From JBEBGV01 sp040081265 (GTDB lineage: Bacteria > Acidobacteriota > Vicinamibacteria > Vicinamibacterales > UBA2999): DNA of 64,000 bases. A program made the position numbers and the translations under genes. Numbering within the stretch: position 1 is the stretch's first letter; the number at the start of each line of letters is the position of its first letter. Shown here piece by piece: positions 42,134 through 50,515 of this stretch. The stretch spans positions 1 to 64,000 of the forward strand of contig JBEBGV010000010.1 of the NCBI GenBank assembly GCA_040081265.1, read 5' to 3'. The notes under the pieces are model-generated. The model was not told the origin of the DNA and did not search any database. It was given only the letters and a program-made list of their open reading frames with translations.

Positions 42134-43668
42134 CCGCGCTGCCACCCTCGCTCGAGACGCCGCGCCAGGTGCGCGAGCGGCAGCGACATCACCAGATACA
42201 TCGCGGCGCACAGCACACCGGGCAGCACCCAGCTGCCGATGTTCGACGCAAAGATCGAGGTCTGCTTGGTCAGCTCGACGACGGTGATGACCGAGACGAG
42301 GGAGCTGTCCTTCAGCAGTGCCACGAAGTCGTTGGTCATCGGCGCGAGCGCCAGCCGGAACGCCTGGGGGGCGCGAATGTGCAGCAGCGTCTGCCTGGAC
42401 GTGAGACCAAGCGTGCGCGCCGCCTCGAGTTGCCCGCGCGGCACCGCCTCGAGCGCGCTGCGGTAGATCTCGCTCTCGTAGGCGGCGTAGTTGAGGCCCA
42501 GGCCGATCAGCGCCGCGATGAACGCGGGCAGCTGGATGAACGCCGCCAGGCCGAAGTAGATGACGAAGAGCTGCAGCAGGAGCGGTGTCCCGCGCACGAC
42601 CTCCACGTAGGTCGTCAGGACGAGGCGCACCGGACGGCCGCCATAGATGCGTCCTGTCGCCAGCAGCACCCCGCCGCCGACCGCCAGCACCATCGCCGCG
42701 CACGACAGGATGAGCGTCGTCAGGGCCGCTCGAAACAGCGACGGGAGATAGAGGCGCGTGAGCGCCCAGGCGTCTGCCGGTTCTGCGGCCTGGGTCGTCG
42801 TCAGGCTGGTGGGCGGAATCTGCTCCCCGGCCAGCACTCGGGCATAGAGGCGAGGCTGGTCGTCGTTCCACAGGTTCCAGCGCCTGAAGATCGCCTCGAG
42901 GCGGCCGTCGGTCATGGCCTCTTTCAGCAGCATGTCGATGCGGTCGCGCAGCGGCGCGCTTTGGGACGCGAGCACGCCCACGTAGTGACCCACGGCGACC
43001 GCCTCGGGCTGCGAGACGAGGCCGGCATTGCGACGTGTGCCGCGTTCGGCGAGCACCTGATCCAGGATCACGCCGTCCACGCGGCCCAGCACCAGGTCGC
43101 TGTACGGGTGCACATCGTCTTCATAGATCACCGGCTCGATGCCCCAGGTGGCCTGTGCGGAGGCAAGCAGGTCGGCGGCGAGCGTCGCGCCGAGCGTGGC
43201 GACGCGGCGGCCGCGGAGGTCGGCGAGCGTGCGGAAGCGGTCGCGGTCGCCCTCGCGAACGGTGAGGATCTCGCGGAACTCGTAGTAAGGAACAGTGAGG
43301 GCGAGGCGCGAGCGTCTGGCGAGGCTGTCTTCGATCCCGCCGAGGGCGATTTCAACGTCGCCGCGAGCGACTGACGCGTCGAGCGTGGTGAAGCCGGTCT
43401 GCACGAAGCGCGGCGCGCGGCCCAGCCCGCGTGCGAGCAAGGCCGCCACGTCCACGTCGAAGCCCTCGACGCGCGTCGGGTCGCGTGGGTCGGCCTCGAC
43501 AAAGGGCGCGCCTCCTTCAGCGTCGCCACCCCAACGGAACTCCTGGGCCTGCGCGTGGACGGTACGGGCTTGTCCGCCGTAGCCCTGGCGAAGGTGGAAC
43601 CCGCCGAACACGACGAGCCCGAGCACAAACACGAGAAACCGGTGTCGCGACGGCCGCACAGGGTGCAT
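42130..43668 (-). CDS. Fused substrate-binding protein and permease of an amino-acid ABC importer
   Basis: 512 aa. A signal peptide is followed by a family-3 solute-binding domain (residues ~45-285: VEGFDVDVAALLARGLG, DVEIALGGIEDS) and then a His/Glu/Gln-type permease (from ~300) with the EAA-type loop EAVPRGQLEAARTLGLT. The signal-peptide region contains HLRQGYGGQA, encoded by a short repeat that recurs at 44555-44583. The ligand is likely a polar amino acid. The start lacks a good ribosome binding site. Confidence 0.85.
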   Translation of the reverse strand: MHPVRPSRHRFLVFVLGLVVFGGFHLRQGYGGQARTVHAQAQEFRWGGDAEGGAPFVEADPRDPTRVEGFDVDVAALLARGLGRAPRFVQTGFTTLDASVARGDVEIALGGIEDSLARRSRLALTVPYYEFREILTVREGDRDRFRTLADLRGRRVATLGATLAADLLASAQATWGIEPVIYEDDVHPYSDLVLGRVDGVILDQVLAERGTRRNAGLVSQPEAVAVGHYVGVLASQSAPLRDRIDMLLKEAMTDGRLEAIFRRWNLWNDDQPRLYARVLAGEQIPPTSLTTTQAAEPADAWALTRLYLPSLFRAALTTLILSCAAMVLAVGGGVLLATGRIYGGRPVRLVLTTYVEVVRGTPLLLQLFVIYFGLAAFIQLPAFIAALIGLGLNYAAYESEIYRSALEAVPRGQLEAARTLGLTSRQTLLHIRAPQAFRLALAPMTNDFVALLKDSSLVSVITVVELTKQTSIFASNIGSWVLPGVLCAAMYLVMSLPLAHLARRLERGWQRG

Positions 43669-43683
43669 TGTACGTAGGGCAGG

Positions 43684-43740
43684 TTAAATGGGGTCAGACC
43701 CCATTTACCCCATTTGGTTCGGGAGGGGTCTGACCCCGTC
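43684..43740. repeat. GGGGTC-a/t-GACCCC hairpins upstream of a methyltransferase gene
   Basis: AAATGGGGTCAGACCCCATTT is a near-perfect palindrome. It is followed by a second GGGGTCTGACCCC. The core matches one unit of the 11-bp repeat and part of the 39-nt inverted repeat (ATGGGGTC), suggesting the three families share a seed. A truncated REP tail (TACGTAGGGC) lies at 43671. Confidence 0.8.
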
Positions 43741-43757
43741 CCCCGACGTGGACACTT

Positions 43758-44537
43758 ATGCGCGACTGGAACGCTGACACTTATCACCGCGTGTCGAGCC
43801 CGCAACTGCGATGGGGGCTGAAGGTCCTCGACCGTCTCCGCCTGGGTGGCGGCGAGCGCGTCCTCGACGTGGGCTGCGGCACGGGACGACTCACCGAGCA
43901 CCTGGCGTGGCGTGTTCCGCGCGGACGAGTCGTCGGCGTTGATCGCTCGACGAACATGCTCCAGGCCGCGCACGGCTATCTTTCCTCGCTCTCGAACGGA
44001 CGCGTCGTCCTGACCCAGGCCGACGCCGCGCGCCTGCCGTTCACTCGCGTGGCCGACGCCATCTTCAGCACCGCCACCTTTCACTGGGTCCTCGACCACG
44101 ACGCGCTCTTCGCCAGCCTGCTCGCCGCGCTCAAGCCCGGAGGACGACTCGTGGCGCAGTGCGGGGGCGGTCCGAACATCGCGCGTCTGGTCGCGCGGAC
44201 CAGCCGCATGCTCGCCGAGCCGGCCTGGGCACCGTTTTTCAAAGGGTGGACGGGGCCGTGGCTCTTCGCCGACGCCGCAACCACCGCCCGGCGACTCGCC
44301 TCTGCCGGCTTTGTCGCCGTCGATACGAGCGAAGAATACGCGCCGGTGACGTTCCCGTCGGCCGACGCATTCAAGGAATTCGTCTCCACCGTCGTCTGTC
44401 GCCCGTATCTGGAACAGCTCCCGCCCGATCGGCACGCGGCGTTCATGAACGCACTCACCGACGAGTACGCCAGCGACGCCACGCCATTCGAGCTCGATTA
44501 CTGGCGGTTGAACATCGCCGCGCGACGCCCGGCCTAG
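43758..44537 (+). CDS. Class I SAM-dependent methyltransferase (trans-aconitate methyltransferase-like)
   Basis: 259 aa. It begins MRDWNADTYHRVSSPQLRWG, which is typical of Tam-like enzymes, followed by VLDVGCGTGRLTEHL, GVDRSTNMLQAA, ADAARLPF and FSTATFHWVLDHD. The substrate is a small carboxylic acid or unknown. It is convergent with the fpg gene, with a complex REP between. Confidence 0.8.
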   Translation: MRDWNADTYHRVSSPQLRWGLKVLDRLRLGGGERVLDVGCGTGRLTEHLAWRVPRGRVVGVDRSTNMLQAAHGYLSSLSNGRVVLTQADAARLPFTRVADAIFSTATFHWVLDHDALFASLLAALKPGGRLVAQCGGGPNIARLVARTSRMLAEPAWAPFFKGWTGPWLFADAATTARRLASAGFVAVDTSEEYAPVTFPSADAFKEFVSTVVCRPYLEQLPPDRHAAFMNALTDEYASDATPFELDYWRLNIAARRPA

Positions 44538-44542
44538 GTGAA

Positions 44543-44632
44543 CGCCGGGTCCTTCCGCCTTCGCCAAGGCTACGGCGGACAGGGCGGGCCCGGCCTACGA
44601 ATCGTACGTAGGGCGGGTCGGAACGACCCGCC
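44543..44632. repeat. REP-like pair (copy 8) with a nested RQGYGGQ element
   Basis: The left hairpin has arms GCCGGGTCC and GGGCCCGGC-CTACG, but its loop is expanded by ccgccttcgccaaggctacggcgga, an element that reads RQGYGGQ elsewhere. The right hairpin is GTACGTAGGGCGGGTCG-gaa-CGACCCGCC and encodes the C-terminal RRVVPTRPTYDS of the fpg product. One repeat has therefore been interrupted by another. Confidence 0.8.
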
Positions 44633-45527
44633 GCGCACGCCGGCGCTCCAACTCCTCGAGCGTGCGCGGCCAGTCGTCCTTGAGCAGGCGCGAGAGCGAG
44701 CGATCCGCGAGCAGACGACCACCGGTCTGACACGTGGCGCAATAGTTCGCCTCGTTGGCGGCATAGACCACGCGCTGCACCGACGATCCGCATGTCGGAC
44801 ACGGCAGACCGTATCGTCCGTGCACGGCCATCTCCGGTCGGAACGCGGTCACCTTCTCCGGAAAGGCGTCACCGGTTTCGCGCTGCAGACGCGCGATCCA
44901 CGTCGCCAGCGTCGCGCGCGTCGCCTCATACAGCCGCGCCAGTTCTTCGCTTGAGAGCTGTCGCGTCTGCTTGAACGGCGACATGCCCGCAGCGTGCAGA
45001 ATCTCGTCCGAGTACGCGTTGCCGATGCCGCTGAAGATGTGCGGATCGGTGAGCGCGCGTTTGAGCGTGTGGTTCTCGCGCTGAATCGCCTCGACGAACG
45101 TCGGGAGATCGATGGCAAAGACATCGAGCCCGCCAGGGTCATGCGCGGCGAGCGCGTCACGGCCGGCGACGACATAAAGAGACGCCTGGCGCCTGCTCCC
45201 CGCTTCCGTCATCACCAGCGTGCCGTGGTCGAAGTCGATGGCCAGCAGTCCGACCTTGCCCGGCACCTTGGCACCGCGCGGCTTCCACCGGAAGCGCCCG
45301 GCAATCATCAAATGGATGATGAGAAAGATTTCCCCCTCGAGGGCGATGACGACTCGCTTGCCCAGACGGTCGAGTCCGACCACAACGCGACCCTCGACAT
45401 CGGACAGGGAAGGTGAGATCGAGCGCAGTAGAAACGGCGTGACCAGGCGGATCGCCGTGATGCGATGTCCGACGATGCGCGGCCCAAGCGCAGCCAGGTA
45501 CAGCAGGATGTCGGGGAGCTCAGGCAT
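44595..45527 (-). CDS. Fpg/Nei-family DNA glycosylase
   Basis: 310 aa. The N-terminus is PELPDILLYLAAL; Pro1 and Glu2 of the catalytic centre are kept, but the usual PELPEVE is PELPDIL. The H2TH region is FSGIGNAYSDEILHAAG. The C-terminal zinc finger has CPTC ... YCATCQTGGR, with a shifted Arg. It should excise oxidised bases. The C-terminal RRVVPTRPTYDS is encoded by a REP hairpin beyond the finger. It differs enough from MutM that Nei-like specificity is possible. Confidence 0.82.
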   Translation of the reverse strand: MPELPDILLYLAALGPRIVGHRITAIRLVTPFLLRSISPSLSDVEGRVVVGLDRLGKRVVIALEGEIFLIIHLMIAGRFRWKPRGAKVPGKVGLLAIDFDHGTLVMTEAGSRRQASLYVVAGRDALAAHDPGGLDVFAIDLPTFVEAIQRENHTLKRALTDPHIFSGIGNAYSDEILHAAGMSPFKQTRQLSSEELARLYEATRATLATWIARLQRETGDAFPEKVTAFRPEMAVHGRYGLPCPTCGSSVQRVVYAANEANYCATCQTGGRLLADRSLSRLLKDDWPRTLEELERRRARRVVPTRPTYDS

Positions 45528-45750
45528 GGAAGGTCGATAAAGTGCACTAATCCAGCGTTGGGCAGACTTCTCTCGACCTCGGAAGCGTCATTGTCCCCAA
45601 TCCGAAGCCTAGCCGTCATCCGGTCGTCAAGCCTGTCACAACCGTAAAACGCATAATAACGCTAGCCTTTTTACGATTTTGATGTTCTGGCTCAGGCCAG
45701 AACTCTTGCTGGCAACCGAATTGCTCCGTACTCCTGCGGAAAACTCATCG

Positions 45751-46194
45751 ATGGGCTTGAAGCACGGAATCATCGTCGTCGCGCAGGGCCGCGAGGTCCG
45801 CAGGACCTTGGGTACGTGGTTCGAGAGGGCCGGCTATGAGGTCTCGCTCGCATCCACGTTCGGCCAGGCCAAGGAACTGCTGGGCACTCATCCGGACCTG
45901 GTGGTCTGCGAGCTCAAGCTTGGCGAGTACAACGGTTTGCACGTCGCGGCCCACGCGCAGAACCTGGGCATTCCCGCGATCGTGATCGGCCCCAGGGACA
46001 TCAGCCTCGAGCGAGACGCCGAGCTGCTCGACGCCCTCTACCTCACTGAAGTCAGGAAACAGGATCTGCTCGCGGTGGTAGAGCATGAACTCGCCACGCA
46101 TCAGCACGAGCACGGCGTCGGCAACGTCCGCTTCGTGCCGCGGCGAAGGATGATGCAGTTCCCCCTCCCCGGCCGCTCGCTCCTCGCAAATTAG
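45751..46194 (+). CDS. Degenerate receiver (pseudo-receiver) protein
   Basis: 147 aa. The fold looks like a CheY-type receiver: GIIVVAQGREVRRTLGTWF, then DLVVCELKLGEYNGLHVAA. The acidic pair of strand 1 is replaced by AQ and the phospho-accepting Asp by Glu. It is therefore unlikely to be phosphorylated; the Glu could mimic the active state. The tail is basic (VPRRRMMQF). The chosen ATG precedes the first strand; an ATG at 45682 would add 23 residues. The 223-nt gap upstream is AT-richer than its surroundings and probably holds divergent promoters. Confidence 0.65.
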   Translation: MGLKHGIIVVAQGREVRRTLGTWFERAGYEVSLASTFGQAKELLGTHPDLVVCELKLGEYNGLHVAAHAQNLGIPAIVIGPRDISLERDAELLDALYLTEVRKQDLLAVVEHELATHQHEHGVGNVRFVPRRRMMQFPLPGRSLLAN

Positions 46195-46496
46195 CGACGC
46201 CGACGTTCGTGCTTCACGACCGTCGCTGGCGTGTGTGCCACCGGTGCGTGCACGCGCCGTTCTGAAATCGCGCGGAGCCTGAACCCCTTGCTCAGAAGTT
46301 CGCGGTTGTGCTCGGTGCGGAACGTGTCGAAGGTCTCGCGCGTGTGGAACACGCGCAGGCGGTTCTCGTTGCCCGGACCGGTAATCGATGCGGCCCACAC
46401 GCCCGACTCTTCGTGCACTTCGACATGCACCGACTCATCTTCGCGCGTGTAGAGCCATGCCTCGGGCTGGAGATCGTCGACCTGAGCGGCAAGCAT
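46191..46496 (-). CDS. Small hypothetical protein
   Basis: 101 aa. No family is recognised. The middle (VEVHEESGVWAASITGPG and FHTRETFDTFRTEHNRELL) suggests a small alpha/beta fold, and the end is basic (VVKHERRRR), so nucleic-acid contact is possible. It converges with the pseudo-receiver gene with a 4-nt overlap. Confidence 0.55.
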   Translation of the reverse strand: MLAAQVDDLQPEAWLYTREDESVHVEVHEESGVWAASITGPGNENRLRVFHTRETFDTFRTEHNRELLSKGFRLRAISERRVHAPVAHTPATVVKHERRRR

Positions 46497-46540
46497 CTCT
46501 CAGGTTATCGGCTCGGACCCGGCGCAGCTAGAGCGTGAAC

Positions 46541-46624
46541 GCCGGGTCGTTCCGACCCGGCCTACATACGAATGGACGGGGCGTACGAATGGACGGTAGA
46601 TAGGGCGGGTCGGAACGACCCGCC
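46541..46624. repeat. REP-like pair (BIME), copy 9
   Basis: GCCGGGTCG-ttc-CGACCCGGC-CTACATAC, a spacer with two CGAATGGACGG direct repeats, then TAGATAGGGCGGGTCG-gaa-CGACCCGCC. It ends 2 nt before the stop of the epimerase gene. Confidence 0.82.
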
Positions 46625-46626
46625 GA

Positions 46627-47574
46627 TCACGCCTGCGTGTTGAGCCAATCGACGAACTTGCGGACGCCGGCGGGGTAGCTCGTCTGCGGCGCATAGCCAA
46701 GGAGCCTGCGGGCCTTGTCGACGCTCGCCCACGTCTGGGGCACATCGCCGGGCTGCTCGGGCAGACGCGTGAGGTTGGCCTTCACGCCGAGTGCCGACTC
46801 GAGACCTTCGATCATCTCCGTCAGGCTGACCGTCTGCGTGTTGCCCAGGTTGATCACCTCAAACGGCGACCCGGTGTACTTCATCGATGCCCGTACACCC
46901 TGAATCACATCGTCGATGAACGTGTAGTCACGTCGCGTCGAGCCGTCGCCGAAGACCGGAATCGCCTTGCCGTCGCGCATCAGGCGCGCGAACTTGTGAA
47001 TGGCGAGGTCGGGACGCTGCCGCGGGCCGTAGACGGTGAAGAACCGCAGGCCGATGAACCGGATGCCGTACAGGTGCGCGTAGACGTGACCGAGCAGCTC
47101 GCCGCTCACCTTCGTGCTCGCGTATGGGCTGATCGGTTCGAGCACGTGATCGTCCTCGCTCCACGGCACCCTGGGATTCACGCCGTAGACACTGCTCGAT
47201 GACGCGAAGACGAACTGCGTGATGCCACGCCGCTTGGCGAATTCCAGCAGGTTCTGCGTCGCGGTGACATTGGCCGCCTGATACGCCAGCGGATCCTCGA
47301 TCGACGGCCGCACGCCGGCTTTTGCCGCCAGGTGGACGATCGTGTCGAAGGTCCCGTCCAGGCGCTCGAGCGCGTCGTGGTCTGCCAGGTTCAGCTCGAC
47401 CAGCCGCCACTTCGCGTGGGTGCGATGCGCGGCGATGTTCTGCTCCTTGGCGGCTCGCGGGTAGAACGGGTCGAAGTTGTCGACGACGGTCACCGTGTCG
47501 CCGTCGCGAAGGAGGCCGTCCACCAGGTGGCTGCCAATGAAACCGGCCCCGCCGGTGACCAGAACGCTGGGCAT
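46627..47574 (-). CDS. NAD-dependent sugar-nucleotide epimerase
   Basis: 315 aa. The Rossmann start is VLVTGGAGFIGSHLV. The catalytic Ser-Tyr-Lys set is in SSSSVYG and SPYASTKVSGE. YGPRQRPDLAIHKF and GDGSTRRDYTFIDDV are typical of UDP-glucuronate/UDP-glucose 4-epimerases. The substrate is probably a UDP-hexose or UDP-uronate, supplying precursors to the exopolysaccharide made by the operon that follows on the other strand. Confidence 0.88.
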   Translation of the reverse strand: MPSVLVTGGAGFIGSHLVDGLLRDGDTVTVVDNFDPFYPRAAKEQNIAAHRTHAKWRLVELNLADHDALERLDGTFDTIVHLAAKAGVRPSIEDPLAYQAANVTATQNLLEFAKRRGITQFVFASSSSVYGVNPRVPWSEDDHVLEPISPYASTKVSGELLGHVYAHLYGIRFIGLRFFTVYGPRQRPDLAIHKFARLMRDGKAIPVFGDGSTRRDYTFIDDVIQGVRASMKYTGSPFEVINLGNTQTVSLTEMIEGLESALGVKANLTRLPEQPGDVPQTWASVDKARRLLGYAPQTSYPAGVRKFVDWLNTQA

Positions 47575-47586
47575 GGGGAAGAGTGT

Positions 47587-47782
47587 ACTTACTTACTTCC
47601 AGACTTACTTCGAAGTTCGAAGGTCGAAGGTCGAAGTGGGAAGTAGAAGTACAGAAGTGAGGAAGTGGGAAGTAAGTTCGAAGTAAGTAAGTGTGCACTT
47701 CACCACTTCAGTACTTGCTTCACACTTCCTGACTTCCGAACTTCCACTTCTCACTTCGAACTTCCCACTTCGAACTTCCTGA
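47587..47782. repeat. Heptad-phased array, locus 11, the longest (28 words)
   Basis: About 28 words in unbroken 7-nt register, from acttact and cttcgaa, gttcgaa, ggtcgaa, gtgggaa through gtgagga, agtggga, to ttcacca, cttccac, ttctcac, ttcgaac, ttcccac, ttcgaac, ttcctga. Sense words (GAAGT) and antisense words (ACTTC) occupy the middle and the ends. It lies between the epimerase start and the sigma-54 activator stop. Confidence 0.9.
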
Positions 47783-47784
47783 AG

Positions 47785-48936
47785 TTAGGCGCTCACAATG
47801 TGCGGTGAGCGCCCAGGAATGGTGGCCGGCATCATGCGGAAGCGCTGGAACGGCACGTGGCACTGGTACTTGCGGAGGAAGTTCAGGAACTTCTTGTAAT
47901 CCTCCGGCGGCATGTTGAACGAGGTGACCAGCAGCTTGTAGTTGCCGCGGGTGTGCTCGAGGCCCAGGCGAACCAGTTCGCGAACATCGTGGCGCGTGAT
48001 GTCGCGCGCCATGAAGGGCTCGTACACCTCTGACCAGAACGACGCACCTTCGCGCACCACGCGATCGAACATCACCTGATACGGGACGACCGCGGTCGCC
48101 GACGACGCCGCGCCGCCTGCAGCAGACAACTGCCCGTCAGGCACGGTGACGGTAGACGCTGACGGCTTCACGATCTCGGCCGGCAGGATGTCGGCACCGA
48201 TGACGCCGCTGCGGCAGCGCAGCACCAGGCGCTCGGCCACGTTGCGCAGCTCGCGCACGTTACCCGGCCAGTTGTAGGCGACCAGCGCCTGCAGTGCTTC
48301 GTCGCGCACCTCCGGCAGAGGCATCTTGTGCGTCTCGGAGAAGTGCTCGAGGAAGTGGTTCAGCAGCACGTACACATCGTCACGCCGTTCGCGCAGCGCG
48401 GGCACGGCGATGTGGATGACGTTCAGGCGATAGTAGAGATCCTCACGGAACGTCTTCTCGGCAATGTGATCAACCAGCCGACGATGCGTGGCGGTGATGA
48501 CGCGGATGTCGAGCGGAGGGAGCTTCCGCTCCGAGCCAACGCGCTGAATCTCGCCGGTTTCGAGGAAGCGCAGGAGCAGCGCCTGCATGCGCAGGCTCAT
48601 CTCCCCCACTTCGTCCATCAGGATGGTGCCGCCATGAGCAGACTCGAGCCAGCCGCGCTTGTCGCGGTGCGCGTCGGTGAAACTGCCCTTGACGTGTCCG
48701 AAGAGTTCCGACTCGAGGAGTGAATCGGGGAACCCGGCGCAGTTGATCGTCACCAGCGGACCGGTGGCGCGGGCGCTCCGCTCGTGGATCAGGCGGGCGA
48801 CGATTTCCTTGCCGACGCCGCTCTCGCCGGTGATGAGCACCTTGGCGTCGGAACGGGCGGCGTGATCGATTTCTTCCTCGACACCCCGGATGGCGGCACT
48901 CACGCCGACCATCGTCACCAACTTCTTCATTACCAC
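47785..48936 (-). CDS. Sigma-54-type AAA+ activator with altered GAFTGA loop
   Basis: 383 aa. The AAA+ core is complete: Walker A TGESGVGKEIVA, Walker B GGTILMDEVGEM, sensor region ALRERRDDV and the NWPGNVRELRN box. The sigma-54 contact loop, normally GAFTGA, reads GSFTDA, with Gly to Asp at position 5. There is no receiver or PAS domain. The C-terminus (GNYKLLVTSFNMPPEDYKKF) is a Fis-like DNA-binding helix shared with the paralogue at 50.8 kb. It may bind the same sites but fail to activate, acting as a modulator. Confidence 0.85.
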   Translation of the reverse strand: MVMKKLVTMVGVSAAIRGVEEEIDHAARSDAKVLITGESGVGKEIVARLIHERSARATGPLVTINCAGFPDSLLESELFGHVKGSFTDAHRDKRGWLESAHGGTILMDEVGEMSLRMQALLLRFLETGEIQRVGSERKLPPLDIRVITATHRRLVDHIAEKTFREDLYYRLNVIHIAVPALRERRDDVYVLLNHFLEHFSETHKMPLPEVRDEALQALVAYNWPGNVRELRNVAERLVLRCRSGVIGADILPAEIVKPSASTVTVPDGQLSAAGGAASSATAVVPYQVMFDRVVREGASFWSEVYEPFMARDITRHDVRELVRLGLEHTRGNYKLLVTSFNMPPEDYKKFLNFLRKYQCHVPFQRFRMMPATIPGRSPHIVSA

Positions 48937-48981
48937 TGCTGCCTCACGACATCCCGAGCGCTGGGGAGCTCAGGGAGAAGT

Positions 48982-48994
48982 TCAGATTGTCTGA
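48982..48994. promoter_or_regulatory. Small palindrome upstream of the sigma-54 activator
   Basis: TCAGATTGTCTGA is a 5-bp inverted repeat with a 3-nt centre, about 45 nt before the start codon. A Fis-like activator site is possible. A second hairpin, CGAGGGATTTTTTATCCTCG, lies at 49021-49040, near the end of the dehydrogenase gene. Confidence 0.35.
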
Positions 48995-49061
48995 GGCAGG
49001 CTGACGAAAGTCAATCGATTCGAGGGATTTTTTATCCTCGTTGCGCAGATTTCTGTGACAT

Positions 49062-50432
49062 TTAGGTCACGGTTTGCGCAGTTTCGTGCAACATCGCGCG
49101 CCGGGGCGCTCCGAGGCGCACCACATGGTCGCCCGGCGACTTGATCGCGTTGCGGGTGTCCACGACCACCTTGCCCGCCCGCTGGATGGCGGCGTAATCG
49201 AACTTCGTGTGGTCGGTGACGACGACGATGCAGTCGTAGGCGTCGGCGGGGGCGTTGGTCAGATCGACGTGCGTCATGTCGGCGTTGCCCTGCCACAGTT
49301 TGGCCGAGAGCGTCGCCACGTGGGGATCTGAATACGAGAGCTCGGCGCCGCGCTCCTGGAGCAGGGTCAGCAGGTCGAGCGCAGGCGATTCGCGGATGTC
49401 GTCGACATCCCGCTTATAGGCCACGCCGGCCACCAGCACCTTGGAGCCGCGCAGCGGCAGACGGACGTTGTTGAGCGCGTCAGAGATCAGCGTCACCACG
49501 TAGTGCGGCATCGACCCGTTCACCGAGCCGGCCAGTTCGATAAAGCGAGCCTCGAAGCCTGACTGCCGCGCCTTCCACGATAGATAGAAGGGGTCGACCG
49601 GAATGCAGTGTCCGCCAAGCCCGGGGCCCGGGTAGAACGGCATGAAGCCGAAAGGCTTGGTGGCCGCGGCGCGCACCACTTCCCAGACGTCGATGCCCAT
49701 GCGATCGCACATCAGGGCCAGCTCGTTGACCATGCCGATGTTCACGGCCCTGAAGGTGTTTTCGAGCAGCTTCACCATCTCGGCGACGCGCGGCGACGAC
49801 ACCGGTACGACCTGCGCGATCGCAGCGCCGTAGAGTTCCTTCGACAGCATCGAACAGGCCTCGGTCAGGCCACCAATCACCTTCGGCACGTTGTGCGTGC
49901 CGTACGTCGGGTTCGACGGGTCGATGCGTTCGGGCGAGAACGCCAGGAAGAAGTCTTTACCGCCCTTGAGTCCACTGCGTTCGAGGATCGGGAGCACGAG
50001 TTCGTCGGTCGTGCCCGGGTAGGTGGTGGACTCGAGGATGATCAGCATTCCCGGTCGCAGACGCACCGCGATTTCTTCGGCCGCCGAGACGATGTATGAG
50101 AGGTCCGGGTCTTTGGTCTTGCGGAGCGGGGTCGGCACGCAGATGTTGACCGTGTCGATCTCAGACAGCCGGTCGAAGTTCGTTGTCGCGCGCAGCAGCC
50201 CCTTGCCCCGAAGTTCTGCCACCACAGACGAGGGCACATCGTCGATGTACGAGCGGCCCGCCTCGATCGCGCTTACCTTCTCGGCGTCGAGATCGAATCC
50301 CGTCGTCGGGTAACCGGCCTTGGCGAACTCCACCGCGAGCGGCAGGCCGACGTAGCCCAGGCCAATGACGCCGGCTCGGACGTTTCGGGCGCGAATCTTA
50401 GCGAGCAGAGCGTCTACAAGGGGTGTAGCCAT
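49062..50432 (-). CDS. UDP-sugar 6-dehydrogenase, WbpA/TviB-like
   Basis: 456 aa. The Rossmann motif is GVIGLGYVGLPLAVEFAKAG. The catalytic Cys is in GPGLGGHCIPVDPFYLSWKA, and NICVPTPLRK and SSPRVAEMVKLLENTFRAVN are typical of UDP-GlcNAc/ManNAc dehydrogenases. It oxidises C6 of a UDP-N-acetylhexosamine to the uronate. With the WecB-like epimerase at 61.5 kb it could supply UDP-ManNAcA. The ATG at MATPLVDALL is chosen; a GTG three codons upstream is possible. Confidence 0.88.
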   Translation of the reverse strand: MATPLVDALLAKIRARNVRAGVIGLGYVGLPLAVEFAKAGYPTTGFDLDAEKVSAIEAGRSYIDDVPSSVVAELRGKGLLRATTNFDRLSEIDTVNICVPTPLRKTKDPDLSYIVSAAEEIAVRLRPGMLIILESTTYPGTTDELVLPILERSGLKGGKDFFLAFSPERIDPSNPTYGTHNVPKVIGGLTEACSMLSKELYGAAIAQVVPVSSPRVAEMVKLLENTFRAVNIGMVNELALMCDRMGIDVWEVVRAAATKPFGFMPFYPGPGLGGHCIPVDPFYLSWKARQSGFEARFIELAGSVNGSMPHYVVTLISDALNNVRLPLRGSKVLVAGVAYKRDVDDIRESPALDLLTLLQERGAELSYSDPHVATLSAKLWQGNADMTHVDLTNAPADAYDCIVVVTDHTKFDYAAIQRAGKVVVDTRNAIKSPGDHVVRLGAPRRAMLHETAQTVT

Positions 50433-50486
50433 CGATCCCACAGTCTACGTTGCGTGCGGCTTGGAGCGAAGAGTCAAAACGTGCGT

Positions 50487-50515
50487 GGCGGGTCCTGCGG
50501 ACCCGCCCTACGTGC
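50487..50515. repeat. Single REP-like hairpin, copy 10
   Basis: GGCGGGTCC-tgc-GGACCCGCC-CTACGTGC, one half of the usual pair with a slightly altered tail. Confidence 0.8.

Noticed and set aside
42134..42871. Upstream extension of the ABC ATPase reading frame to 476 aa
   Set aside because: The extension overlaps the fused binding-protein/permease gene in another frame and has no domain; the ATPase starts normally at MSLLTSRGLT.
47866..47881. TGGCACTGGTACTTGC as a sigma-54 promoter
   Set aside because: It lies inside the activator gene and the spacing between GG and GC is one base too long.
49021..49040. Rho-independent terminator
   Set aside because: CGAGGGATTTTTTATCCTCG forms a hairpin but the T-run is in the loop, not after the stem.
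49054..49071. TGTGA-N8-TCACG as a CRP site
   Set aside because: CRP sites have a 6-nt centre, and this palindrome covers the stop codon of the dehydrogenase gene, so a 3'-end hairpin is more likely.
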